Source: JANQRZ01 sp965214485
GTDB taxonomy: Bacteria; Bacteroidota; Rhodothermia; Rhodothermales; JANQRZ01
Assembly (NCBI GenBank): GCA_965214485.1
Contig: CBDCBW010000009.1
Span: 310,001-374,000, forward strand
Reading direction: 5' to 3'
Length of the DNA stretch: 64,000 nucleotides
Part shown: positions 53,918-60,812 of the stretch, piece by piece
Numbering within the stretch: the first letter of the stretch is position 1
Layout of the letters: every line of letters starts with the position of its first letter
Notes under the pieces: generated by a model
Databases searched by the model: none
What the model was told of the DNA's origin: nothing
The model's input: only the letters and a program-made list of their open reading frames with translations
Position numbers and translations under genes: made by a program

Positions 53918-55078
53918 GTGCTAGATTTTCACCGGCTCCACCCTCAGCTCTCGGACTTCGGCGCGTACCGCGTGGACGAGGACGCCCGGCGCGCGGCCAA
54001 GCTCCGGCTCGCGCTGGAGGCCTTCGGTGACTGCGCGCCGGGGTGGGAGGCGCTCCGCGACCGCGTGGCGCAGGAGCGCCCGCGCACGCTCGTCGCCGGG
54101 CTCCGCGAGCGGCCCGACGGCTGCGCGCCGTGCACCGAGCGCCCGACGCCGATCACGCTCGTCGCCACCGACGGCTCGCAGATCTACCCCGACCGCCACG
54201 TCGAGCCGGCGTGCTACCTCCTCAACGTCAGCCGGATCGCGTTCCACTACGGCACCGAGGAGCCGCCGCTGATGACCGCCGAGCCGGACCTCCGCTTCCG
54301 CCGCCGCGACCTCGACGAGCTCAACGCCGACGAGGGCGAAGGCGCCCTCCTCAACCTCACCACCGAGGTCGTCTCCGCCCTCCGCGACGAGCAGGAGCTG
54401 CACTGGCTCTTCGAGACCGCCTTCCACGAGCGCCGGAGCGCCCGCCCCGTCCTCGCCCTCGCCGACGGCACGCTGATCCGGTGGATGCTGCGCGGGATGA
54501 ACCACCGCGCGCTCGAAGACAAGCTCATCGGGCGCTACCTCGCCCTCCTCGAACGGTTCTACGACGAGGGCATCCCCGTCTGCTCCTACGTCTCGATGCC
54601 CGGCAACACCGAGCTCGTCAACCTCCTCGGGCTCCACCGGCGAGAGGAGGACGACTGCCCCGACGAGGAGTCGGTGCGCGGGCTCCTCGACCGGCTCGTG
54701 TTCGAGCACACGCTGTCGGTGGGCGAGCGCTCGGCGCTGTTCGAGTCGGGCTCGCGGATTCAGAAGGACTACGGGCCGCACCACCGGATCTGCTATTTCT
54801 ACGTCCGCCTCCCCGAAGAAGTCGGGCGCGTCGAGCTGCCGACGTGGGTGGCGGGGCAGCCGGGCTGGCTCGACATGATCCACGCCGTCGTCGTCGATCA
54901 GGCGGCGAAGGGCGGCGGCTACCCGGTCATCCTCACCGAAGCCCACGAGCGCGCCGTGATCCGGGCGCAGGAGAAGGCCATGTTCTACCGCATCCTCGAA
55001 CGCGAGATGCAGCGCGCCGGGCTGCGCGGCTACGCCGGCTCGCAGAAAGCCGCCTCGAAACGAGCGCCGAGAATATGA
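53918..55078 (+). CDS. nurA: NurA-domain nuclease
   Basis: 386 residues from the GTG at 53918. The NurA fold is shown by T-L-V-A-T-D-G-S-Q-I-Y-P-D-R-H (first metal-binding Asp), L-A-L-A-D-G-T-L-I-R-W (second Asp) and C-Y-F-Y-V-R-L-P plus V-I-L-T-E-A-H-E in the C-terminal half. NurA is a 5'-3' nuclease that works with the HerA translocase in archaeal-type end resection. No HerA gene is in the window. It overlaps the next gene by ATGA. Confidence 0.82.
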   Translation: MLDFHRLHPQLSDFGAYRVDEDARRAAKLRLALEAFGDCAPGWEALRDRVAQERPRTLVAGLRERPDGCAPCTERPTPITLVATDGSQIYPDRHVEPACYLLNVSRIAFHYGTEEPPLMTAEPDLRFRRRDLDELNADEGEGALLNLTTEVVSALRDEQELHWLFETAFHERRSARPVLALADGTLIRWMLRGMNHRALEDKLIGRYLALLERFYDEGIPVCSYVSMPGNTELVNLLGLHRREEDDCPDEESVRGLLDRLVFEHTLSVGERSALFESGSRIQKDYGPHHRICYFYVRLPEEVGRVELPTWVAGQPGWLDMIHAVVVDQAAKGGGYPVILTEAHERAVIRAQEKAMFYRILEREMQRAGLRGYAGSQKAASKRAPRI

Positions 55079-55683
55079 GCCAGCCCATCGCTGAAGTCAT
55101 CGAGTCGAGCACGCGGCACATCGTGGCCGAAGTGCTTCGCCCGGAGGACCGGTCTGCGGCCGAGCCGCCGGACTTCGGGGCGTGGGTCGAGGTCGAGGTC
55201 GAGGACGGGACGACGCTGTTCGCGGTCGTGGCGCACGTCGAGACCGGGAGCGTCGAGCCGGGGCGGCAGGCGGTGGCGCTCGGGATGGACCGGGCGATGC
55301 TGCGCCGCGAGATGCCCCAAGTGCTGGCCCTCATCCGCACGACCTTCCGCGCCCAGGTCCTCGCCTACCGCGACGGACGAGGCACGGTCCATCAGACGCT
55401 CCCGCCGCGTCCCGCCGCGCTCCACGATATGGTCCGCGCGTGCGCCGACGCCGCCGTCTGCTCGCTCGGCGCGCCGTTCGACTTCCTCCGCACGCTCGTC
55501 CGCAACCCCGAGATGGGCATCCCCACGGACGACCTGCTCGTCGCGCTGTTGCGGCGTCTGAACCTCGCCTACGGCGCAGGCGACGAGGGAAGGAAGGCCC
55601 TCCTCGCCGCCGGACGCTCGCTCAGCCGCCTCCTCGACGACGACCACGAGCGCCTCCAGTCCATCCTCCGCCGGGTGCGGTAG
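55075..55683 (+). CDS. HAS-barrel-domain protein, NurA partner
   Basis: 202 residues. The N-terminal ~90 residues read as a HAS-barrel: A-W-V-E-V-E-V-E-D-G-T-T-L-F-A-V-V and G-R-Q-A-V-A-L-G-M. The C-terminal half is helical and ends L-S-R-L-L-D-D-D-H-E-R-L-Q-S-I-L-R-R-V-R. HAS barrels form the N-terminal clamp of HerA, so a free one next to NurA suggests an assembly or regulatory subunit. It is translationally coupled to nurA. The last 68 bp recur at 56931-56998, and 63 of them at 57756-57818. Confidence 0.75.
   Translation: MSQPIAEVIESSTRHIVAEVLRPEDRSAAEPPDFGAWVEVEVEDGTTLFAVVAHVETGSVEPGRQAVALGMDRAMLRREMPQVLALIRTTFRAQVLAYRDGRGTVHQTLPPRPAALHDMVRACADAAVCSLGAPFDFLRTLVRNPEMGIPTDDLLVALLRRLNLAYGAGDEGRKALLAAGRSLSRLLDDDHERLQSILRRVR
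55616..55683 (+). repeat. Direct repeat B1 (3' end of the HAS-barrel gene)
   Basis: The first of three copies of the gene's 3' end. B2 (56931-56998) is almost identical, and B3 (57756-57818) is more diverged. Each ends with a stop codon in the same frame (TAG, TAA, TGA). Confidence 0.92.
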
Positions 55684-55739
55684 GCGACACGGTAAGGAAG
55701 AAGGTCGATATTCCTGAGGTACCCTACTCCGCCGCCCTC

Positions 55740-56074
55740 ATGCCTCCCTCGCCCGGTCCCGCTGCCTTCATGTCCTACGTCCGCCAGGATGACGAGCATG
55801 AAGACGGGCGTCTGACCATGCTCCGAGAGGGCCTCGAAAGCGAGGGCGGATGCAAGCGGGTCTCGCCTTTCCCATCTTCCAGAACCGGAACGACATCGCG
55901 TGGGGAGACAACTGGAAGGCCCGGATCGAGGAAGGGATCGACGCGGTCACCTCTTTTACCCCCATCATCAGTCCAGGCTTTTTCCAGAGCAGTGCGTGCC
56001 GGAGTGAGTTCGAGCGGTTCCGGAAGCGGGAGCAGGCGATGGGCCGGGACGACCTGGTCCTGCCCGGACGGTGA
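55740..56074 (+). pseudogene. Broken TIR-domain gene
   Basis: The first frame gives A-A-F-M-S-Y-V-R-Q-D-D-E, R-L-T-M-L-R-E-G-L-E-S. After a one-base loss near 55847, the second frame gives F-P-I-F-Q-N-R-N-D-I-A-W-G-D-N-W-K, then I-D-A-V-T-S-F-T-P-I-I-S-P-G-F-F and C-R-S-E-F-E-R-F. This is a bacterial TIR domain of the class used as NADase effectors in antiphage defence. It then stops after G-R-D-D-L-V-L-P, so the rest of the domain and any sensor part are gone. It is a frameshifted and truncated remnant. Confidence 0.8.
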
Positions 56075-56098
56075 AGACTGACGAGGCCCCTCGCCGTG

Positions 56099-56548
56099 CT
56101 ACGCCAGCGCAGCGAGCAACTCGGCAGGGGCATAGACCGGGAGCGAGGCAGCGGCGAAGTCCGGCCCGTTGCGCGTCACGATGCCGTCGCACCGCATAGC
56201 CCACGCTGCCTCGTGCGTCACGCCGTCCTCGTAGTCGGCGAAGCCGGAGGCGAGCGCGCCGACCAGTTCGGCTCGTCCCACGGGAGCGATCTCAAAGAGA
56301 TCGAGCAAGTGGCCCACGCCTGCCTGGGCTTCAGCGGTGCCGCGTCCAGCACGGAACACGTAGTACGCCGTGGTCACGGCATGGCCTGCGAGAAGTCCGA
56401 CGATGCGCCCATCGGCGACGGCCTCGAACAGCGCGGCGGCTTCCCGTACCCACGGCTCGCGGTCGAGGAGCACGTCGAGAACAACGTTCGTGTCGAAGAG
56501 GATGCGCGGGCGGTCGGCGGCAGGCTCCGTCGCGGCGCGCTCTGTCAT
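56099..56548 (-). CDS. vapC: VapC-type PIN toxin
   Basis: 149 residues. The PIN core is I-L-F-D-T-N-V-V-L-D-V-L-L at about 16-28, with later acidic residues in D-L-F-E and A-D-Y-E-D-G-V and the final C-D-G-I-V-T-R-N-G-P-D-F. It should be an RNase whose activity is blocked by the antitoxin encoded just upstream; start and antitoxin stop overlap by four bases (ATGA). It points toward the HAS-barrel gene, opposite to the neighbouring toxin-antitoxin pair. Confidence 0.87.
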   Translation of the reverse strand: MTERAATEPAADRPRILFDTNVVLDVLLDREPWVREAAALFEAVADGRIVGLLAGHAVTTAYYVFRAGRGTAEAQAGVGHLLDLFEIAPVGRAELVGALASGFADYEDGVTHEAAWAMRCDGIVTRNGPDFAAASLPVYAPAELLAALA

Positions 56549-56847
56549 CGGTGCTTCTCGGCGAGGTAGGCGCGGTAGTCCTCTTCTGTGACGTTTTCTG
56601 TGACATTGGGAGGCACCCCTCGTGCGCTCCCGAGAAGCTCGCGGACGCGCGGGCTGAGCCGGTTGCGCCAGCCATCGGGATCCTGTGCCTCTTCGTCAGA
56701 CGCGCCGTCGCCTCCGGGGTCAGAGGACGCGAGGAGGCGGAAGTAGTCTTCGACGAGGGCGGAGACGCTCGTGCCGCGCTGCGCAGCGTAGGCCTTGGCG
56801 CGGCCGATCACGTCGTCTTCCAGGCGGAGGGTCAGCTTTATTTTCAT
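56545..56847 (-). CDS. vapB: Antitoxin partner of the PIN toxin (RHH-like N terminus)
   Basis: 100 residues. The N-terminal K-I-K-L-T-L-R-L-E-D-D-V-I-G-R-A-K-A-Y-A and S-V-S-A-L-V-E-D-Y-F form a ribbon-helix-helix-like DNA-binding unit. The acidic remainder and N-V-T-E-E-D-Y-R-A-Y-L tail would cover the toxin. The ATG at 56847 is chosen over a longer frame that reads into the HAS-barrel repeat. Two direct repeats lie just upstream. Confidence 0.85.
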   Translation of the reverse strand: MKIKLTLRLEDDVIGRAKAYAAQRGTSVSALVEDYFRLLASSDPGGDGASDEEAQDPDGWRNRLSPRVRELLGSARGVPPNVTENVTEEDYRAYLAEKHR

Positions 56848-56852
56848 GACGT

Positions 56853-56890
56853 GTAGATCCCGGTGGAATGGGTAGATCCCGGTGGAATGG
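56853..56890. promoter_or_regulatory. Direct repeats upstream of vapB, candidate operator
   Basis: Two exact 19-bp units GTAGATCCCGGTGGAATGG at 56853-56871 and 56872-56890, starting 6 bp upstream of the vapB start. RHH antitoxins usually autoregulate by binding repeated sites, so this is the natural candidate operator. This is inferred from position. Confidence 0.6.
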
Positions 56891-56930
56891 GAGATGTACG
56901 TCGTACTCGTCAACGGGGTCCTCTGCTGTC

Positions 56931-56998
56931 GCTCGCTCAGCCGCCTCCTCGACGACGACCACGAGCGCCTCCAGTCCATCCTCCGCCGCGTTCGGTAA
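56931..56998 (+). pseudogene. Second copy of the HAS-barrel gene 3' end (repeat B2)
   Basis: 68 bp matching 55616-55683 with only a few changes near the stop (reading R-R-V-R then TAA). There is no start codon. It lies between the first toxin-antitoxin pair and the second. Confidence 0.93.
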
Positions 56999-57074
56999 GA
57001 GCGGATCAAGTCAAGTCTGAAGCGGTTCTTACTCTCGTCTTACTTTCGTGAGCAGTCCACCAGTGAGGGGCAGC

Positions 57075-57356
57075 ATGGCTACCGTTCGGCTTTCCAGCAA
57101 GGGCCAGATCGTCATCCCCAAGTCCGTCCGGCAGCAGCATGGGTGGCCGCCGGGCCAGGAGTTCGTCGTCGAAGAGGCCGACGGCGGCGTGCTGCTCCGG
57201 CCCCAGCCGCGCTTCGCGCCGACCACCGTCGAGGAGGTCTTCGCCAGCCTTCCCTGCGAAGGGCCTCCGCTGAGCGTCGAGGCGATGGACGCCGCTGTGC
57301 GGGACGCCGTCCGGGCGGAGTGGGTGCCTTCGGGGCGCGAAGGCGAGGGGCGATGA
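57075..57356 (+). CDS. vapB: AbrB/SpoVT-type antitoxin
   Basis: 93 residues. A-T-V-R-L-S-S-K-G-Q-I-V-I-P-K-S-V-R is the swapped-hairpin AbrB DNA-binding motif, followed by G-Q-E-F-V-V-E-E. The acidic or Pro-rich C terminus would bind the toxin. It overlaps the toxin start by ATGA. I chose the ATG at 57075 over the in-frame upstream start at 57048. Confidence 0.92.
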   Translation: MATVRLSSKGQIVIPKSVRQQHGWPPGQEFVVEEADGGVLLRPQPRFAPTTVEEVFASLPCEGPPLSVEAMDAAVRDAVRAEWVPSGREGEGR

Positions 57357-57748
57357 CGACCGTAGATACGAGCGCGGTCGTCCGGCTCCTCGTGGGGGAC
57401 GACGCCGAGCAAGCCGAGCAGGCCCGCGCCCTCTTCGGCGACGCGAGCCGCGACCTCGTCGTGCTGAACACGGTGCTGCTGGAAGCGGAGTGGGTGCTGC
57501 GCGCCGCCTACGGGTTCGAGCGTGCAGCTGTCGCCAAAGCGCTGCGGCGGTTGCTGGGGCTTCCGACCGTGCGGGCTGAGGACCCCGGACGGGCGTCTCA
57601 GGCGCTCGCGTGGCACGAGGCCGGTCTCGACTTCGCCGACGCGCTGCACCTGGCCGGCAGCCAGGATGCCCGAGCGCTGAAGACCTTCGACCGTGCGTTC
57701 GCCCGTGATGCACCGGGCGACGGTTCGTGTCCGGTCGAACTGCTGTAA
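57353..57748 (+). CDS. vapC: VapC-type PIN toxin
   Basis: 131 residues. The PIN core is T-V-D-T-S-A-V-V-R-L-L (Asp4), L-E-A-E-W-V-L (Glu) and G-L-D-F-A-D-A-L-H-L-A. The usual fourth acidic site is probably in K-T-F-D-R-A-F. It pairs with the AbrB-type antitoxin directly upstream. The two VapBC pairs in this island are of different classes and not recent duplicates of each other. Confidence 0.92.
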   Translation: MTTVDTSAVVRLLVGDDAEQAEQARALFGDASRDLVVLNTVLLEAEWVLRAAYGFERAAVAKALRRLLGLPTVRAEDPGRASQALAWHEAGLDFADALHLAGSQDARALKTFDRAFARDAPGDGSCPVELL

Positions 57749-57755
57749 GGCCACA

Positions 57756-57818
57756 CTCAGCCGCTTCCCCGGCGACGACCACGAGCGCCTCCAGTCGATC
57801 CTGCGGCGGGTGACGTGA
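57756..57818 (+). pseudogene. Third copy of the HAS-barrel gene 3' end (repeat B3)
   Basis: 63 bp aligned with 55621-55683. It starts 7 bp after the vapC stop and diverges at about ten positions (for example TTCCCCGG for TCCTCGAC), keeping an in-frame TGA. It closes the island on the right. Confidence 0.88.
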
Positions 57819-57883
57819 GGACCCCCCGTCCCGTTCGCATCGCGCTCCGGGACTTCGTCTCTGTGCGCTCAGGCTTCACGGGA

Positions 57884-57922
57884 CTGTCCCCCTTGAAAAC
57901 TGTCCTCCTTGAAAGGGGACAG
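57884..57922. repeat. CTGTCCCC...GGGGACAG palindrome, copy 3
   Basis: 8-bp perfect arms with an inner imperfect direct repeat of CTGTCC(C/T)CCTTGAAA. The flank AGCTTTCGCCGC matches, in reverse, the flank of copy 2 at 39231. It lies between the island and the outer-membrane protein gene. The rest of the 57819-57998 gap shows nothing else. Confidence 0.75.
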
Positions 57923-57998
57923 CTTTCGCCGCTTTGGGCGGAGGCGCAGCCGGAGAGAGGTCCCCGCCCGCTCGTCGTTCGACGTGCGTAGCTCGACG

Positions 57999-58511
57999 CT
58001 AAAAGATCACGCCGACGCGGGCGGCGACCACGACGGCGGTTCGCGTCTCGCCGATCACTATCGAGGGATCGACCTCGACGTAGAGCGAGGTCTCGTTGAG
58101 GGGCTGCGCCCAGCCCAGGCCGAGGTGGATCGCTGGGCCGCCGTCCTTCGAGCTGTCGCCGAGCGGGAAGTAGCCGCCGAAGCCGCCGATCAGGTAGCGC
58201 GCCCAGCGCGGCGAGCGCGGCAGCGTCAGCACCCCTGAGACCTGCGGGTTGAAGAGGTACGTCGCGTCGTCGCGCCCGCCGAGGAGGAAGCCCGCGAACC
58301 CGGCCCCGACGGCGAACGAGAAGTCGGCGTTGACCGGGAACGAGGCCCGGCCCCGGACGCCGAGGCCGAAGCCGTCGTCGAGCACGTCGCCGCTGGCGAC
58401 GGAGAGGAGGGCGTCGAAGCCCACGCCGAAGCGCGGGTTCAGGCCGCCCTGGGCGGAGACAGGAGCGGCACAGAGGCAGGACAGCAGGGCGAGAGCGAGG
58501 AGGCGGGGCAT
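57999..58511 (-). CDS. Small outer-membrane beta-barrel protein
   Basis: 170 residues. A signal peptide ends near P-V-S-A-Q. The mature part alternates as an 8-stranded barrel (G-V-G-F-D-A-L-L-S-V, G-L-G-V-R-G-R-A-S-F, S-F-A-V-G-A-G-F-A-G-F) and ends V-V-A-A-R-V-G-V-I-F, a typical outer-membrane C-terminal strand finishing in Phe. The cargo or function is unknown. Confidence 0.78.
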   Translation of the reverse strand: MPRLLALALLSCLCAAPVSAQGGLNPRFGVGFDALLSVASGDVLDDGFGLGVRGRASFPVNADFSFAVGAGFAGFLLGGRDDATYLFNPQVSGVLTLPRSPRWARYLIGGFGGYFPLGDSSKDGGPAIHLGLGWAQPLNETSLYVEVDPSIVIGETRTAVVVAARVGVIF

Positions 58512-58699
58512 GAAGAGAGAAAGGGGAGAAACGTGGCGGAGAGCAGCTACCTAAAGACGGGCCGCGTGTGGAGGTGGGCCGCGGGACGCGCGCCCGAAGT
58601 TACTGCCGGGCTGCCGGCGCGTTCTCCCGCAACCGACGCCGCCGCCGCGCCGTAGGCGGCGCGTCACCAATCCACGCGTCACCAATCCACGCTGCCCCG

Positions 58700-59002
58700 A
58701 TGGACTTCTTCGAGTTTGTCCTCATCGTCCTCTTCGCCTTCGTCCTGCCCATCGTCATCCTTACCTCCGCCCTGGACTACAAGAAGAAAAAGCTGGAGAT
58801 CGAGCGTGGAGCGGGTGAGGGGCTCCGCCTCGGGGAGCTGAAGGCCCTCCTGGCTGAGGTGGTGCGTGAGGCGAACGAGCCGCTCGTCGAACGGATCGAC
58901 GCGCTCGACGAGAGGAGGCTGCCGGCGCACGATCCGGAGAACGACGACGAGGAGTTCGCGGACCGGCCGGCCGAGCGTACGCTCGGCCGGCCCCTCGGCT
59001 GA
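58700..59002 (+). CDS. Short single-span membrane protein
   Basis: 100 residues. One hydrophobic segment (about 3-25) is followed by Y-K-K-K-K-L-E-I-E-R and a helical, partly coiled-coil region with L-x-x-L-L-A-E-V-V-R-E. A PspB-like topology is possible, but I cannot assign a family. A 15-bp tandem repeat (CGCGTCACCAATCCA x 2) lies just before the ATG at 58700. Confidence 0.6.
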   Translation: MDFFEFVLIVLFAFVLPIVILTSALDYKKKKLEIERGAGEGLRLGELKALLAEVVREANEPLVERIDALDERRLPAHDPENDDEEFADRPAERTLGRPLG

Positions 59003-59010
59003 GCAGCGCG

Positions 59011-59286
59011 ATGAGGCTCGAGCGCGACGACGCCTTCTGGGCCTCCCTCGCGGGGCGGACGTGGCACCGCGTCAAGTGGCACCGCACCGATGGGGCGCGC
59101 TCGACCGAGCGCTGCGCCGCCTACGACACGCCGCTCCACCGGCGGGGTACCTACTACCTCCGGCCCGCCTACACCGACGGCGAGGTGTGGCTCTGCCAGC
59201 GGGCCTACGAGGAGCTGGTCCGCCGCACCGGCGGCCGGCCGAGCCGCCGCTACAGCAAGCCGCCGAGCGGGGAGGAGGGGCACTAG
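59011..59286 (+). CDS. Hypothetical small basic protein
   Basis: 91 residues, Arg- and Trp-rich. It has W-H-R-V-K-W-H-R and C-A-A-Y-D-T-P-L-H-R-R-G-T-Y-Y-L-R-P with a lone later Cys in V-W-L-C-Q-R-A. It starts 8 bp after the preceding gene, so the two are probably cotranscribed. I do not recognise it, and it could be a non-coding frame in this GC-rich DNA. Confidence 0.5.
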   Translation: MRLERDDAFWASLAGRTWHRVKWHRTDGARSTERCAAYDTPLHRRGTYYLRPAYTDGEVWLCQRAYEELVRRTGGRPSRRYSKPPSGEEGH

Positions 59287-59371
59287 GGGAGGGGCGTTTC
59301 GCGTTTTCCCGGGGCGCGTTTCTCGCACCGTGCGCGTACCTTCCGCTGCCCTTCCCCATGCCTCGCTTCCG

Positions 59372-60757
59372 ATGATCTGCAGGACGATCCCCCTTCTTTT
59401 TGCCCTGACCGCGCTGCCGCTCGCCGCACAGGACAACCGCGTCGAGTTCGTCTGGTCGGGCGCGCTCCAGCCGACCTCGGTCCGCGTCGTCGCCGGGCTG
59501 TCGCCGGGCACCGACAGCGTCCGCATCGCCTTGACCGACCGGGCGGACTTCAGCGAGGAGCCGTTCTTCTCGGCCTTTCGGCGGGTCGATGCGGGGAGCC
59601 GGACGGTGGCCTTTACGCTCGACGAGCTCGAGCCGGAGACGCGCTACCGCTACGCGGTCGAGGCCGGCGGGGCGCTCGACACGCTGCGGGCCGGGACGTT
59701 CCGCACGCCCCCGGAGGGGCCGTTCTCCTTCCGGCTCATCGCTTCGGGCTGCGCGCGTACGGCCTCGGACCGCCCCGTCTTCGAGGTGATCCGCCGCCAG
59801 GAGCCGCTGTTCTTCCTCCACCTCGGCGACTTCCACTACGAGAACATCGCGTCCTCCGACGTCGAGGTCTACCGCACGGCCTACCGCGAGGTGCTGAGCT
59901 CGCCGGTGCAGGCCGCGCTCTACCGCGACGTGCCGATCGCCTACATCTGGGACGACCACGACTACGGCCCCAACAACAGCGACCGCCGGGCACCGGGGCG
60001 CGACGAGGCGCGCCAGGCCTACCAGGAGATGATCCCGCACTACCCCCTCGCGGCGGGCTCCGGCAACGTCCCCATCTTCCAGTCGTTCTCGGTCGGGCGG
60101 CTGCGCTTCATCCTGACCGACCTCCGCTCCTCGCGGCGGCCCTACCGCCGCAGCCGGCAGAACGTCCCGACGATGATGGGCGAGCGCCAGAAGGACTGGT
60201 TCAAGGACCAACTGCTGAAGGCGCACCAGGCCGGGGAGGTCATCGTCTGGGTCAGCAGCGTGCCCTGGATCTACCGGCCCAACCCCGAGAGCGACTCGTG
60301 GGGCGGCTACGCCGAGGAGCGCGAGGAGATCGCGGGCTTCCTCCAGGAGCACGGGATCGAGAACATCGTCATCATGGCCGGCGACTCGCACATGATCGCG
60401 ATGGACGACGGCTCGAACAGCGACTACACCCCCGGCGGCGACGGCCCGGCGATCCCGGTCGTCCAGGCCGCCCCGCTCGACCAGGCCGGCTCGACGAAGG
60501 GCGGGCCCTACAGCGAGGGGGCCTTCCCGACGCGCAGCCTCTTCCCGCCGCACAACGGCCAGTGGGTGCTGATGGAGGTCGAGGACGAGGGCGGCGACGA
60601 GGTGTGCATCGCGTGGACCGGCTACCAGACGCGGTGGGACCGCCCCAGCTCGCAGCGGCTCGTCGAGATGGAGCGCTGCTTCGAGACGCCGGTGCCGCAG
60701 CCGGCGCGGGAGGAGGGCGGAGACGGCCTCGGGGCCGGCCAGGGACGGCAGGAGTAG
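59372..60757 (+). CDS. Secreted PhoD-like metallophosphatase 1
   Basis: 461 residues. A signal peptide ends near P-L-A-A-Q. An N-terminal Ig/fibronectin-like domain (W-S-G-A-L-Q-P-T-S-V-R-V-V) is followed by the PhoD-type metallo-beta core: F-L-H-L-G-D-F-H-Y, Y-I-W-D-D-H-D-Y-G-P-N-N-S-D and M-A-G-D-S-H-M-I-A. Substrates of PhoD enzymes are phosphodiesters such as teichoic acid or phospholipids; here it is unknown. It is a tandem paralogue of the next gene. Confidence 0.9.
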   Translation: MICRTIPLLFALTALPLAAQDNRVEFVWSGALQPTSVRVVAGLSPGTDSVRIALTDRADFSEEPFFSAFRRVDAGSRTVAFTLDELEPETRYRYAVEAGGALDTLRAGTFRTPPEGPFSFRLIASGCARTASDRPVFEVIRRQEPLFFLHLGDFHYENIASSDVEVYRTAYREVLSSPVQAALYRDVPIAYIWDDHDYGPNNSDRRAPGRDEARQAYQEMIPHYPLAAGSGNVPIFQSFSVGRLRFILTDLRSSRRPYRRSRQNVPTMMGERQKDWFKDQLLKAHQAGEVIVWVSSVPWIYRPNPESDSWGGYAEEREEIAGFLQEHGIENIVIMAGDSHMIAMDDGSNSDYTPGGDGPAIPVVQAAPLDQAGSTKGGPYSEGAFPTRSLFPPHNGQWVLMEVEDEGGDEVCIAWTGYQTRWDRPSSQRLVEMERCFETPVPQPAREEGGDGLGAGQGRQE

Positions 60758-60812
60758 ACGCGGCGGCGGCGGCGTCGGTAGCTTCCGAGACCGCAAGACC
60801 TCCTCCCACAGC

